Of a stretch of 64,000 nucleotides of DNA, positions 28,167 to 38,383 are shown piece after piece. The stretch comes from an uncultured Clostridia bacterium (GTDB lineage: Bacteria; Bacillota; Clostridia; TANB77; CAG-508), in contig CAKOYQ010000001.1 in the NCBI GenBank assembly GCA_934130935.1, positions 1 through 64,000 on the forward strand, given 5' to 3'. Made by a program: the position numbers and the translations under genes. Within the stretch, counting starts at the first letter, position 1, and each line of letters opens with the position of its first letter. The notes beneath the pieces were generated by a model, which saw only the letters and a list, made by a program, of their open reading frames with translations, was not told where the DNA came from and searched no databases.

Positions 28167-29702
28167 CTATTCTTTTATAAGAATACTTTCTCCAGTCATT
28201 TCTTTTGGTTGTTTGATTCCTAATATTTCTAACATAGTTGGTGCTAAATCTGCAAGTTTTCCCTCTTTAACTTTTAAGTCTTTATTTTCTGTAACCAAAA
28301 TAAGTGGTACAGGATTTGTTGTATGTGCTGTATGAGGGTCTCCTGTTTTGTAATCAATCATTTGCTCACAGTTTCCATGATCTGCAGTTATTATCATAGT
28401 TCCATTATGTGCAGAAATTGCTTCTACAACTTTTCCCACACATTCGTCTATTGTCTCTACAGCTTTTATTGCTGCTGGCAAACTTCCTGTATGTCCTACC
28501 ATATCTGGATTTGCATAATTTAATATTATCACATTATATTTATCACTATTTATAGCTTCTATAACTTTATCTGTAACCTCATATGCACTCATCTCTGGTT
28601 GCAGGTCATATGTTGCAACTTTTGGTGATGGAACTAATATTCTATCCTCTCCAGGATATTGTTTTTCCTCTCCACCATTAAAGAAAAAAGTTACATGCGC
28701 ATATTTTTCTGTCTCAGCTATACGTAATTGTGTTAGACCATTTTTGCTAATCACTTCTCCAAATGTGTTTACTAATAGTTCTTTTTTAAAAGCTATTTTT
28801 ACATTTGGCATTGTTTCATCATAATTTGTGAAACATACAAAATATGTTGCAATTCTTTTTGTCTCGAATCCATCAAAATTAGGGTCAACTATTGCTCTTG
28901 TTATTTCTCTTGCTCTATCAGGTCTAAAGTTAAAGAATATTACAGAATCATGTTCTCCGATTGTTGCTATAGGTGTTTCGCCATTACAAATTACTGTTGG
29001 TTCAACAAATTCATCAAAAACCTCTTTTTGATAAGAATCTTCTATTGCTATTGTTGCAGATGCCGATTTATTTCCTTCTCCCTTAACAAGTACATCATAG
29101 CATTTTTTAACTCTTTCCCATCTCTTGTCTCTGTCCATTGCATAATATCTTCCAGATATACTTGCAACTTTTCCAACACCTTTTTCTCTCATTTTTTCTT
29201 CTAATTCTGCCACATACCCTTCAGCTGATGCTGGTGGTGTATCTCTTCCATCTAAAAAGCAATGTACATATACATTTTCAAAATCTCTTCTTTTAGCCAT
29301 CTCTAATAATCCATACAAATGGCGTATATGACTATGAACTCCACCATCTGACACAAGTCCTAATATGTGTAATTTTGAATTATACTTTTTACAATTCTCT
29401 ATTGCTTCAATAAATTCTGGTATTGCAAAAAAGTCTCCATCTTCTATCGATTTTGTTATTTTGGTTAATTCTTGATATACAATTCTTCCTGCCCCTATAT
29501 TTGTATGTCCTACTTCTGAATTTCCCATTTGTCCTTCTGGCAATCCCACTTTCAGTCCACTTGTATAAACCTTTGTTGTTTGGTATTTTTTCATTAGTTT
29601 ATCTATATTAGGTGTATTGGCTAGCTTTACTGCATTTCCATCAGCTTTTTCATTTATTCCAAAACCATCTAATATCATTAGCATTACTGGTTTTTTTTCC
29701 AT
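28167..29702 (-). CDS. gpmI: 2,3-bisphosphoglycerate-independent phosphoglycerate mutase
   Basis: A 511-residue alkaline-phosphatase-like enzyme. Metal and phosphoserine motifs: [17 protein letters not shown] (Asp), [16 protein letters not shown] (the catalytic Ser), [36 protein letters not shown] and [11 protein letters not shown]. Normal length once the start is set at 29702, where AAAGGAATG precedes the ATG. It directly follows tpiA (25 bases). Confidence 0.96.
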   Translation of the reverse strand: MEKKPVMLMILDGFGINEKADGNAVKLANTPNIDKLMKKYQTTKVYTSGLKVGLPEGQMGNSEVGHTNIGAGRIVYQELTKITKSIEDGDFFAIPEFIEAIENCKKYNSKLHILGLVSDGGVHSHIRHLYGLLEMAKRRDFENVYVHCFLDGRDTPPASAEGYVAELEEKMREKGVGKVASISGRYYAMDRDKRWERVKKCYDVLVKGEGNKSASATIAIEDSYQKEVFDEFVEPTVICNGETPIATIGEHDSVIFFNFRPDRAREITRAIVDPNFDGFETKRIATYFVCFTNYDETMPNVKIAFKKELLVNTFGEVISKNGLTQLRIAETEKYAHVTFFFNGGEEKQYPGEDRILVPSPKVATYDLQPEMSAYEVTDKVIEAINSDKYNVIILNYANPDMVGHTGSLPAAIKAVETIDECVGKVVEAISAHNGTMIITADHGNCEQMIDYKTGDPHTAHTTNPVPLILVTENKDLKVKEGKLADLAPTMLEILGIKQPKEMTGESILIKE

Positions 29703-29727
29703 TTTCCACATTCCTTTCCAGAGCAAA

Positions 29728-30480
29728 TTAGTTGTCGAAATTAACAATTTTTGAAAATTCCTCTGCTTTTAAGCTTGCTCCTCCAACAAGTCCTCCATCA
29801 ATATCTGACATCTCAAATAATTCCTTAGCATTTGATGATTTAACACTTCCGCCGTATTGTATTATAACTCCATCTGCTTCATTTTGTCCATACATTTCTC
29901 CTAATTTTTTTCTTATTTGCACAATCGTAGTATTTGCATCTTCTTTTGTTGCTGTTTTTCCTGTTCCAATAGCCCATATTGGTTCATATGCTATAATAAT
30001 CTTATCCAAATATTCTGGACTTATTCCTTCAAAGGCTTTTTCTATCTGCTTAGTTACAACCTCTTCTGTTTGCCCATCTTCTCTTTGTTTTAAGGTTTCT
30101 CCAACACATACTATTGGTTTTAAATCACAAGCTAATGCTGATTTAATCTTTTTGTTTACAGATTCATCTGTTTCTGCAAAATATTGTCTTCTTTCAGAAT
30201 GTCCTATTATAACATATTCTACACCTATTGATTTTAGCATTTGTGCTGATACCTCTCCTGTGTATGCACCTTTTTCTTCCCAATGCATATTTTGTGCTCC
30301 TATTTTTATATTAGTACCTTGTGTATTTAGTAAAGCATAAAATAAATCTATATATGGAACACATAAAATGACTTCATTTTTAGTATTTTTAACAAGTGGT
30401 GTTAATTCATGTATAAAGTCTATTGCTTCATTTGGAAGCATATTCATCTTCCAGTTTCCTGCTATAACTTTTTTTCTCAT
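29728..30480 (-). CDS. tpiA: Triosephosphate isomerase
   Basis: A 250-residue TIM barrel. AGNWKMN at residues 6-12 carries the active-site Asn and Lys, [11 protein letters not shown] the His, and [14 protein letters not shown] the catalytic Glu. The phosphate loop [12 protein letters not shown] and GGLVGGASL follow. Its ATG overlaps the stop of the upstream guanylate kinase-like gene by four bases (ATGA), so the two are coupled. Confidence 0.97.
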   Translation of the reverse strand: MRKKVIAGNWKMNMLPNEAIDFIHELTPLVKNTKNEVILCVPYIDLFYALLNTQGTNIKIGAQNMHWEEKGAYTGEVSAQMLKSIGVEYVIIGHSERRQYFAETDESVNKKIKSALACDLKPIVCVGETLKQREDGQTEEVVTKQIEKAFEGISPEYLDKIIIAYEPIWAIGTGKTATKEDANTTIVQIRKKLGEMYGQNEADGVIIQYGGSVKSSNAKELFEMSDIDGGLVGGASLKAEEFSKIVNFDN

Positions 30481-31034
30481 TGTTCTGCCTCCCTTTTCTC
30501 TATAATTTTAAGCAAGTCGTTTTTTGCTTTTTCTGAATAATCATTTATAAACACATAATCAAATTGTTTTTGCAATTCTTTATTTTGTTTGTATTCATTG
30601 ATATGTTCATCAATTTCTTTCAATCGTTTTTGTTCAACTTCTTTTGGTAAATTTCTCTTTCTTAGCTCTTCTTTAGCTCTTTCTAAGTTTTGAGGTATCA
30701 TATAAATTGCAAATACATTTTTTGTATTTTTCTTAAATTCATAAATCGTACTATAATGTACTTCTGTTACTTGATTAATATTTGAATCAAGATCACTTTT
30801 TTTATATGCATATTTTGAACCTAAAAATTCAAAATCTACTACTATTTTATTTTCTTTTTTTAATCTTTCAAATTCTTCTTCACTAACAAATTCTTTATCT
30901 ACTCCATTTATTTCGCCTGTTCGTTTATTCCTAGTAGTTACTATAACTAGATTTTTAAAATTTAATTCCTGTGAAATTACATTTTTGAAAAAAGATTTGC
31001 CTGTTCCAGTTACTCCTGATAATGTTACTATCAT
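30477..31034 (-). CDS. Guanylate kinase-like P-loop protein
   Basis: A 185-residue P-loop protein beginning MIVTLSGVTGTGKSFFKNVI. It keeps the guanylate kinase outline: a RNKRTGEINGVDKEFVSEEE stretch in the place of the GMP-binding RPGE-G-DYHF motif, and a C-terminal helix. The usual HGxxYGT is replaced by a degenerate LGSKYAYKKSD. It may bind another nucleotide or be regulatory. A standard gmk lies at 17615. Overlaps on both sides (with the nudix gene upstream, tpiA downstream) place it inside the glycolytic operon. Confidence 0.7.
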   Translation of the reverse strand: MIVTLSGVTGTGKSFFKNVISQELNFKNLVIVTTRNKRTGEINGVDKEFVSEEEFERLKKENKIVVDFEFLGSKYAYKKSDLDSNINQVTEVHYSTIYEFKKNTKNVFAIYMIPQNLERAKEELRKRNLPKEVEQKRLKEIDEHINEYKQNKELQKQFDYVFINDYSEKAKNDLLKIIEKREAEQ

Positions 31035-31597
31035 CTTTGTCCCTTCCTTTTTTCTTTATTGTTGCAAATATTTCTAACCTTTTCAAATATCTCCTCATAA
31101 TTATAATTTTTCGGGAATTTAGTTTTTCCACTTTGTATTAATTCAAATGTTTCTTCCAATGGTAGCCAAACAATTTTATCAATTTCACTCTTTTGATATG
31201 TAACATCTGAATTGTTTCTTTTTAAACAATAAAATGTAATAAAAAAGCTCTTACTCTTTCCTGAACTCTCAAATTTCAAAGGTATTGCATCAGATGTTAG
31301 TTTAATTGTATTCATTGACTCTTCTACTTGTATTCCTAATTCTTCTTTTAATTCTCTTATCATAGCTTGTGTTTGAGTTTCTTCTCCATCAACATGACCT
31401 GAACATAAATCTAATTTACCAGGTGTAAGCCCTTTATTTCGTCTTTTTTCAATAAGGACTTCGCCTTTCTCATTTATAACAAAACATGTTACCCCATTTA
31501 GCCAGTCATCTTCGTTCAGTTCTTTTTCTCTCTTTTTATCTATTAATTGTTTTAATTTTCCATTTTTGTCATATACTTTATATTTTATTGTTTTCAT
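31031..31597 (-). CDS. NUDIX hydrolase
   Basis: A 188-residue protein with a complete Nudix box GHVDGEETQTQAMIRELKEELGI (GX5EX7REUXEEXGU). The N-terminal domain with YDKNGKLKQLIDKKREKEL and CFVINEKGEVLIEKRRNKG resembles the isopentenyl-diphosphate isomerase/YfcD branch. Substrate unknown. It follows pgk and overlaps the guanylate kinase-like gene by four bases, so it is inserted in the glycolytic operon. Confidence 0.82.
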   Translation of the reverse strand: MKTIKYKVYDKNGKLKQLIDKKREKELNEDDWLNGVTCFVINEKGEVLIEKRRNKGLTPGKLDLCSGHVDGEETQTQAMIRELKEELGIQVEESMNTIKLTSDAIPLKFESSGKSKSFFITFYCLKRNNSDVTYQKSEIDKIVWLPLEETFELIQSGKTKFPKNYNYEEIFEKVRNICNNKEKRKGQR

Positions 31598-31609
31598 TTT
31601 CTACATCCT

Positions 31610-32794
31610 TTATTTATCTTGTAAACATTCTATTCCTGGTAATTTCTTTCCTTCTAAGAATTCTAGAGATGCTCCTCCTCCTGTTGAAATATGTGTCATC
31701 TTGTCTGCTAACCCTGCTTTTTCAACAGCAGCAGCTGAATCTCCTCCACCAATTATTGTTGTTGCATCTATTTCAGCTAATGCGTGTGCTATTTCATTTG
31801 TTCCAATAGCAAATTGATCAAATTCAAATAATCCTAAAGGTCCATTCCATACAACAGTTTTTGCTGTTTTTAATTCATTCTTGAACATTTCTATTGTTTT
31901 TTCTCCAATGTCAAATCCTTCCCATCCTTCAGGTATTTCTGTCCAAGCGACTGTTTTGCTCTCTGTGTCTGGTTTAAATTCTCTTCCTATTTTTGTATCT
32001 ACAGGTAACATTAATTTTACACCTTTGTTTTTAGCTTTTTCCATTAAACTTAAAGCTAACTCACATTTGTCTGGTTCGCACAATGAGTTTCCAACTTCAT
32101 ATCCTTGTGCTTTAAAAAATGTATATGCCATTCCACCACCAATCATTAATGTATCTACTTTTTCTAATAAACTATCAATAACACCTATTTTGTCTGAAAC
32201 TTTTGCACCACCTAATATAGCTACAAATGGCCTTTCTGGATTATTTAAAGCATCTCCCAAGAATTTCAATTCTTTTTCTATTAAAAATCCTGATACAGAT
32301 GGTAAATAATGTGACACTCCTTCTGTTGAAGCATGTGCTCTATGTGCTGTTCCAAATGCATCATTAACAAATACTTCTGCCATACTTGCTAATTGTTTTG
32401 CGAATTCTGGATCATTATCTGTTTCTTCTCTATGGAATCTAACATTTTCAAGTAGCATTACTTGACCTTCTTGTAAATTTGCTGCTAATGATTTAGCACT
32501 TTCTCCAATAACATCTTTCGCCATTAAAACTTCTTGTCCTAACAATTTTGATAATTCTTTTGCAACAGGTGCTAAAGAAAATTCAGGTTTAACCTCTCCC
32601 TTTGGTCTTCCTAAATGTGATGATAATATTATTTTACAATTTTGCTCAATTAAATATCTAATAGTTGGTAATGCTGCAACTATTCTTCTGTTATCTGTAA
32701 TATTTTGATTTTCGTCCATTGGTACATTAAAATCACACCTTACAAATACTTTTTTTCCTTTTAAATCTATGTCTTGTATAGTTTTTTTACTCAT
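31610..32794 (-). CDS. pgk: Phosphoglycerate kinase
   Basis: A 394-residue glycolytic kinase. [17 protein letters not shown] at the N-terminus, [20 protein letters not shown], and the ATP-binding [11 protein letters not shown] and [13 protein letters not shown] at the C-terminus are all in place. The start is at 32794, where AAAGGAAG precedes the ATG. The longer frame runs into REP-like copy C. It is in one direction with gap upstream and the nudix gene downstream. Confidence 0.97.
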   Translation of the reverse strand: MSKKTIQDIDLKGKKVFVRCDFNVPMDENQNITDNRRIVAALPTIRYLIEQNCKIILSSHLGRPKGEVKPEFSLAPVAKELSKLLGQEVLMAKDVIGESAKSLAANLQEGQVMLLENVRFHREETDNDPEFAKQLASMAEVFVNDAFGTAHRAHASTEGVSHYLPSVSGFLIEKELKFLGDALNNPERPFVAILGGAKVSDKIGVIDSLLEKVDTLMIGGGMAYTFFKAQGYEVGNSLCEPDKCELALSLMEKAKNKGVKLMLPVDTKIGREFKPDTESKTVAWTEIPEGWEGFDIGEKTIEMFKNELKTAKTVVWNGPLGLFEFDQFAIGTNEIAHALAEIDATTIIGGGDSAAAVEKAGLADKMTHISTGGGASLEFLEGKKLPGIECLQDK

Positions 32795-32820
32795 TTTATA
32801 TTTCTTCCTTTCTTTTGGCA

Positions 32821-32853
32821 AGGGCAATTTGGGGTCGGTTCCGTTTTTGCCCT
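32821..32853 (+). repeat. REP-like 33-bp repeat, copy C
   Basis: Identical to copies A and B. It lies in the gap-pgk interval, next to a CCTCTA/TAGAGG hairpin at 32859-32877 that sits on the gap side. It is located just upstream of the pgk ribosome site. Confidence 0.85.
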
Positions 32854-32901
32854 TAGCACCTCTAAAAGGCTAGAGGCTAGAACGCCCCTAACCTTAATAT
32901 A

Positions 32902-34026
<1,125 letters not shown>

Positions 34027-34059
34027 TTTGAATTTTTTTGTTTTTATATTCTAATTAAT

Positions 34060-34286
34060 GTTTTATATAGGACATGATAAGGAATACCTTTAAATATAAG
34101 TTTTGAATGAAATGACGAATGTGCATGGAGAAATTTTAGAAATTCTACGTAGATTTATGGAAAGAGTTCACGAGAGTGGAAGGGTACCATAAAGCAAGTT
34201 AGAATTTCTTAAATTTCGTAATAAACCGAGGGATGTAATGAAAAACTTATATTTAAAGGTATTCCTTATCATGACTTATATAAAAC
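34060..34286. repeat. 227-bp nested inverted repeat upstream of sigK
   Basis: Arms 34073-34104 and 34242-34273 are perfect inverted repeats of 32 bp. They extend outward with a 10-bp match (34060-34069 with 34277-34286) past a 3-base mismatch. Nested inside are a near-perfect 17-bp pair (34130-34146 with 34201-34217) and a 7-bp pair TTTATGG/CCATAAA (34154-34160 with 34187-34193). No ORF of note. It could be a MITE-like insertion or a long structured RNA. It fills most of the gap-sigK intergenic space. Confidence 0.8.
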
Positions 34287-34334
34287 AATATTATAAAATA
34301 ATTTTAACGTCCATGCACTTTTATTTTTTTTCTA

Positions 34335-34342
34335 CATATAAT
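34335..34342 (+). promoter_or_regulatory. Possible mother-cell -10 box upstream of sigK
   Basis: CATATAAT lies 28 bases before the sigK ATG and resembles the sigma-E/sigma-K type -10 (CATAcAAT / CATAnnnTA). No convincing -35 of either type was found. The same octamer appears in the promoter of the 54-residue gene in the element. Confidence 0.35.
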
Positions 34343-34369
34343 TTTATTATGAAAAATGGAGGTGCTTTT

Positions 34370-34768
34370 ATGTTTTCTTCACTTTGCATAAATGGTTTTT
34401 TACAATTTTTGCAAACAGCAGTTTTTACAGTCGGATACATTTCAGGAGTACAACTCTTTCCTGAGCCATTAAGTTCAGAAGAAGAACGTATATGTCTTGA
34501 AAAATTAAGTACAGGTGATGAAGAAGCACGTAATCTACTTATTGAAAGAAATTTAAGATTAGTAGCACATGTTTGCAAAAAATATAGTAATTCAAATGTT
34601 GATCAAGAAGACTTGATTTCTATCGGAACTATTGGACTTATAAAGGGCATTAATAGTTTTAAGCCCGAAAAAGGTGCTCGACTTTCTACATATGTTTCCC
34701 GTTGCATTGATAAAACGATGCTTACTTGTTGGAACCAAGTTGGAAATAAAAAAATTCATTCTTTTTAG
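34370..34768 (+). CDS. sigK: Sporulation sigma factor SigK, 5' portion (interrupted)
   Basis: From ATG 34370 (GGAGGTG 5 bases ahead) the frame encodes the first 113 residues of SigK up to Ile at 34706-34708: a hydrophobic pro-like N-terminus (residues 2-26), FPEPLSSEEE, then sigma region 2 with NLRLVAHVCKKY and DLISIGTIGLIKGINSF and the start of LSTYVSRCI. After that point the homology stops. The remaining codons to the TAG at 34766 (DKTMLTCWNQVGN...) are element sequence. The pro-sequence suggests activation by proteolysis, as in Bacillus subtilis and unlike Clostridioides difficile. The other half is at 39048, in another frame. Confidence 0.92.
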   Translation: MFSSLCINGFLQFLQTAVFTVGYISGVQLFPEPLSSEEERICLEKLSTGDEEARNLLIERNLRLVAHVCKKYSNSNVDQEDLISIGTIGLIKGINSFKPEKGARLSTYVSRCIDKTMLTCWNQVGNKKIHSF

Positions 34769-36428
34769 TATTCGATAAATTTATTTCTACAGTTTCTCCA
34801 TCCCACACTGCTGATTCAATAAACATTCTTAATATCTCTCTTTGTTTTAAAACATCTAAATCTGTAAACGTATCAAAATAATTGTTTATTACTTCTAATG
34901 CTAATCTAGCAATTTCGTTTTCTGTTGGAGTAAAAGTTTTTGTAGAGTTTTTTGCATTTAGTTCTTGTATGCGTTCTTGTATTTTTTTATTCTCGGTTTT
35001 TAATCTTTTAACTTCTTTGTTTATTTCGTCTATTAATTCTGCATCTACATATATTATTTTGCTGATATATTTATTTAAACTTTTTTCATTATTTTTATAG
35101 ACTTTTTTAAGTCTTTCTAAGTCTTGATTCTCATTGTTTTCTTCTGTTGGCTCCGCTTCTGATATTTTTTGAAACTCTTTTACTATCTTAGCATTAGGTG
35201 CAAACCATGTTTTCATTTGCCTAATAAGTTCTAAGTCTAATTTGTTACCATCTATGTTATGTACGTTGCATCTATGTGACCTACTTAATTCTTTCATTTC
35301 ACACATATAGAAAAATCTATCATCACCATTCGCATAAGTTCTTCCTGAATGAAGTTTTGGTCTCATATATGAATTGCATTTGCATTTTAGTATTCCTGAT
35401 AAAATTGATTTATTTTTTCTTGGTCGTCTATATCGTTTTTGAGAATTTCTTGCTATTATTTCTTGAACCTCAATCCATTCTTTACCAGAAATGTATCCTG
35501 GATGTTTCCCGACAGATACAATCCAATCTTTCATATCGTTTTTTTGATTAGCTTTATGTTTTACTTGTTTTGTTTTGTTATATGCAATCATCCCATGTTT
35601 CCCATCAAAATCTTCTTTTTTTGCATATATCTCTATTCCTTTTTCGGTTAAATAGTTGTACATATTTTTATCATTTTTAGCATAAACAATATTCTCGAAA
35701 ATTGATAAAAGAGCAAATCTAGTAAATCTTTTGTTATTCTTGGTTTTAATATCATTGTTCAGTAAATATGTTTCCATCATTGTTAATGATTGAAAACTTC
35801 TATATTTTTCAAATAGCATTTCAATGAGCATTCCTTCGCTTTCAACTTTTTTTAATTTAAATGCTTTTTTCTTCTTCCTTTCAACTTCATTTTCTTGATT
35901 CACTTCTTTAACAGTTACTGTTGTATATCCTTCTGACTCATAACCTGTTGGTGTCGTTCCACCTAACCACCTTCCTGTTTTAGCTAGTTCTCTCATGTTA
36001 TCTTTTATTCTTTCAGCACCGATTTCTCTTTCTAATTGTGCAAATACACTAGCTATATACATCATTGCTCTTCCCATTGGTGTAGTTGTGTCAAATTGCT
36101 CTTTTACAGATATAAAACTAATATTATGTGCAGATAGTTCTTCTATTAGGTCTGAGAATGCACTTACATTTCTTGCAATTCTGTCTAATCTATAACAAAT
36201 TAAAACATTATATACATTTTTCTTGGCATCACTCATTAACTTTCTAAATTTTGTTCTTTGTGAATCTCCTCCTGATTTTCCTTCTCCTTCATCATAATAT
36301 ATTATTTTTGTTTCTTCTTCAGGATATAATCTTTGTATGTATTCTTCACACATTTTTATTTGTGTTTGTATTGATTCCCCTTTATCTGATGCTTTTGATT
36401 TTCTTGTATAAATTGCTATTACTTTCAT
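34722..36428 (-). CDS. Large serine recombinase (SpoIVCA-like)
   Basis: A 568-residue recombinase. The catalytic domain starts MKVIAIYTRKSKASDKGES with the nucleophile Ser at about residue 11, and includes CYRLDRIARNVSAFSDLI. Next come the recombinase domain (about 165-330, with GKHPGYISGKEWIEVQEII), the zinc ribbon (GILKCKCNSYMRP ... YMCEMK, about 345-385) and a long coiled coil (about 425-500). Its stop lies 14 bases from the left crossover, as is typical of integrases beside their att site. AAAGGAGG precedes the ATG. It is expected to excise the element from sigK in the mother cell. No inactivating change seen. Confidence 0.95.
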   Translation of the reverse strand: MKVIAIYTRKSKASDKGESIQTQIKMCEEYIQRLYPEEETKIIYYDEGEGKSGGDSQRTKFRKLMSDAKKNVYNVLICYRLDRIARNVSAFSDLIEELSAHNISFISVKEQFDTTTPMGRAMMYIASVFAQLEREIGAERIKDNMRELAKTGRWLGGTTPTGYESEGYTTVTVKEVNQENEVERKKKKAFKLKKVESEGMLIEMLFEKYRSFQSLTMMETYLLNNDIKTKNNKRFTRFALLSIFENIVYAKNDKNMYNYLTEKGIEIYAKKEDFDGKHGMIAYNKTKQVKHKANQKNDMKDWIVSVGKHPGYISGKEWIEVQEIIARNSQKRYRRPRKNKSILSGILKCKCNSYMRPKLHSGRTYANGDDRFFYMCEMKELSRSHRCNVHNIDGNKLDLELIRQMKTWFAPNAKIVKEFQKISEAEPTEENNENQDLERLKKVYKNNEKSLNKYISKIIYVDAELIDEINKEVKRLKTENKKIQERIQELNAKNSTKTFTPTENEIARLALEVINNYFDTFTDLDVLKQREILRMFIESAVWDGETVEINLSNTKKNEFFYFQLGSNK

Positions 36429-36475
36429 ATTTTGTATCCTCCTTTGAGTTTCATTATATTAATAGCAGTTCATAT

Positions 36476-36640
36476 TCAAAGCTGAGAAAAAATTTTGATA
36501 ATTTCATTTTTTATCATGTCTCTTTCTGTTCGGGTTACTTCTAGTCGATTTATTGTTTCTTGAATGAGTAAAGCTCTTAAATGTGCAACTTTATCTTCAA
36601 ATTGCTCTTTGTCTTCTGGGTCGTTTATTTTTAGTGTCAT
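36476..36640 (-). CDS. 54-residue protein upstream of the recombinase (possible directionality factor)
   Basis: A short ORF with a good ribosome site (GAGGTG, 7 bases ahead) encodes 54 residues, starting MTLKINDPEDKEQFEDKVAH and ending NEIIKIFSQL. It looks wholly helical and charged, without cysteines. It ends 47 bases before the recombinase start and both share one promoter. Recombinases of this class need a small directionality factor to excise. In C. difficile one is encoded within the sigK element. The same role here is an inference from place and size, not from homology. Confidence 0.7.
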   Translation of the reverse strand: MTLKINDPEDKEQFEDKVAHLRALLIQETINRLEVTRTERDMIKNEIIKIFSQL

Positions 36641-36656
36641 AATTTCACCTCGGTAA

Positions 36657-36685
36657 ATTATATGAACTTAATTTAAGAATATTAT
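36657..36685 (-). promoter_or_regulatory. Sigma-E-like promoter of the excision module
   Basis: Minus strand ATAATATT (36678-36685) matches the sigma-E -35 (GTCATATT) at 6 of 8, and CATATAAT (36657-36664) matches the -10 (CATACAAT) at 7 of 8, with a 13-base spacer. There is no good sigma-A -35. This would place the 54-residue protein and the recombinase under mother-cell control. Confidence 0.55.
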
Positions 36686-36707
36686 TGTAATTTGAATTAC
36701 TACAGTA

Positions 36708-36743
36708 CAAAAAATAACTCTGGGCCTCATAGGTTTCCAGAGT
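36708..36743 (-). terminator. Terminator after the MetRS gene
   Basis: A 7-bp ACTCTGG/CCAGAGT stem (36717-36723 with 36737-36743) is followed on the minus strand by TATTTTTT. It isolates the cargo operon from the excision module. Confidence 0.7.
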
Positions 36744-36773
36744 ATTAAGCTAGTATACAAAGTATGCTACTTT

Positions 36774-38363
36774 TTATTTTATTCTTTCAAATAATGGATT
36801 TATATCATTCAATTTGACAGTCTCTTCTATTGTGATTTTTTCCCATTTTCTCATATCTATATTTAAATATTGTTTTATCTTATTTGAAGTTTCTGGCATT
36901 ATAGGTTCAAATAGATTTGCTAAATTTGCTATTATGTTAACACAGTTGTACATTACATTATTAAATTCTCTTATATTTTCTTTATATAATATCCATGGTT
37001 TTTTATCATCATAATATTTGTTTCCATATTCAACTAAGTTGATAATTTCTTCTATTGATTTTCTAAATTCTAAATTTTCTATATCTTTAGAAGCATTAAT
37101 ATAAGTTTGAGATATTTTTTCTTCTATTTCTTTATCTATTTCTCCAACTTCAATTTTTTCTAATCCTTTAAATTTTAAAGTTCTATTTATAAAATTGCCA
37201 TATTTATTTACTAAATCAGAATTGTGAATTAACTTAAATTCTTCTGTAGAAAAATTTCCATCTTTTTTCTCTGGTCCATTACTTAAAAAATAATATCTTA
37301 TTGAGTCTATATCATATTGTTCTGCTAAGTCTAATATTGTAATACCATTGCCTTTGCTTTTGGAAATTTTTTCATCATTTATATTCAAATACTCACAAGA
37401 TACCATTTTATCTGGTAGTTTCATATCTGACTTCATAGCGTAAAGTAATGCTGGAAGTATAATGCTATGGAATATTATATTATCTTTTCCATGTACCATA
37501 TACATTAGTGTATTCTCATTATTTTTCCAATAATCTTCCCAATTCAAACCATTTTCTTCACAATATTTCATTGTTGCTGTTAAATACCCTAACACTGCAT
37601 CAATCCATACATACATCTTTTTATCAGTATATCCATCTACAGGTATATCTACTCCCCATTCTAAGTCTCTAGTAACAGCTCTATCTATTAGTCCTTGTTT
37701 TAAATACTTTAAGGTTTCATTTTGCGAATTTTTTCTCCAATATTGATTGTATTTACCATAATATTCTTCAATAATTGCTTGCAAATTAGACAATGTTATA
37801 TATAAATTTTTATTAGTTTTTTCAATTACTTTAGTTTTACATTCCTGACAATAAGCAGATCTTATTAGTTCATCCATTGTAGGATTATAGCCACAATCAC
37901 ATTCTTCGCCCTTGGTTTCATTCCCACAGTTAGGACATGTTAAAATAAGTTCACGATCTGCTAAAAACTTACTACATTTTGGACAATATGGCTGTTGTTC
38001 TTCTTTTTCTATAATATAATTATTATCATATATTGTTCTAAATATTTCCTTTACTTTTTCTTTATGATATTCATCTTCTGTTTGAGTATATAAATCATAC
38101 GAAAAATTCATTTTTTCAAATGTCCTTGAAAATTCGTTATGATAATAATTTGATATTTCTTTTGGTTTTTTATTTTCTTTTTTTGCTCTTATAGTAATAG
38201 GTGTGCCATGACAATCCGTTCCCGAAACATATATTACATTATCCCCTTTCTTTCTATGATATCTTGCCAAAAAATCTCCTGGCAATAGTGCCACTAAATG
38301 GCCTAAATGTAAGGAACTATTGGCATATGGCCATGCACCACCAATAATAACATTTCTTTTCAT
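36774..38363 (-). CDS. Methionyl-tRNA synthetase, in the sigK element
   Basis: A 529-residue class I synthetase. The HIGH equivalent is SLHLGHL (residues 17-23). Four cysteine pairs form the zinc knuckles (CPKCSKF, CPNCGNE, ECDCGYN, CQECKTK, about 147-205). KMSKS appears as EKISKSKGNG (about 335). The anticodon-binding helical domain follows. There is no C-terminal Trbp111-like dimerisation domain, found in many bacterial MetRS. With two zinc knuckles it resembles the E. coli/archaeal branch rather than the single-knuckle type common in Firmicutes, so it is probably an acquired second copy, but the main metS is outside the window. It is 20 bases after the kinase gene. Not T-box controlled. 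Confidence 0.92.
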   Translation of the reverse strand: MKRNVIIGGAWPYANSSLHLGHLVALLPGDFLARYHRKKGDNVIYVSGTDCHGTPITIRAKKENKKPKEISNYYHNEFSRTFEKMNFSYDLYTQTEDEYHKEKVKEIFRTIYDNNYIIEKEEQQPYCPKCSKFLADRELILTCPNCGNETKGEECDCGYNPTMDELIRSAYCQECKTKVIEKTNKNLYITLSNLQAIIEEYYGKYNQYWRKNSQNETLKYLKQGLIDRAVTRDLEWGVDIPVDGYTDKKMYVWIDAVLGYLTATMKYCEENGLNWEDYWKNNENTLMYMVHGKDNIIFHSIILPALLYAMKSDMKLPDKMVSCEYLNINDEKISKSKGNGITILDLAEQYDIDSIRYYFLSNGPEKKDGNFSTEEFKLIHNSDLVNKYGNFINRTLKFKGLEKIEVGEIDKEIEEKISQTYINASKDIENLEFRKSIEEIINLVEYGNKYYDDKKPWILYKENIREFNNVMYNCVNIIANLANLFEPIMPETSNKIKQYLNIDMRKWEKITIEETVKLNDINPLFERIK

Positions 38364-38383
38364 TATTATTCTTCACTCCTTTC

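Noticed and set aside
34060..34286. Reading the inverted repeat as 6S RNA
   Set aside because: 6S RNA has a helix with a central bubble, but not 32-bp perfect terminal arms. No other support.
34238..34369. A longer sigK start at 34238 adding 44 residues
   Set aside because: It begins inside the right arm of the inverted repeat and has no ribosome site, while ATG 34370 has GGAGGTG and matches the SigK pro-sequence start.
34370..34768. Calling the two sigK parts a pseudogene
   Set aside because: Both parts are intact, the frame is restored by exact removal of the element, and an apparently intact recombinase is present.
36774..38363. T-box control of the MetRS gene
   Set aside because: Only 20 bases separate it from the kinase gene, and no T-box sequence precedes either gene.
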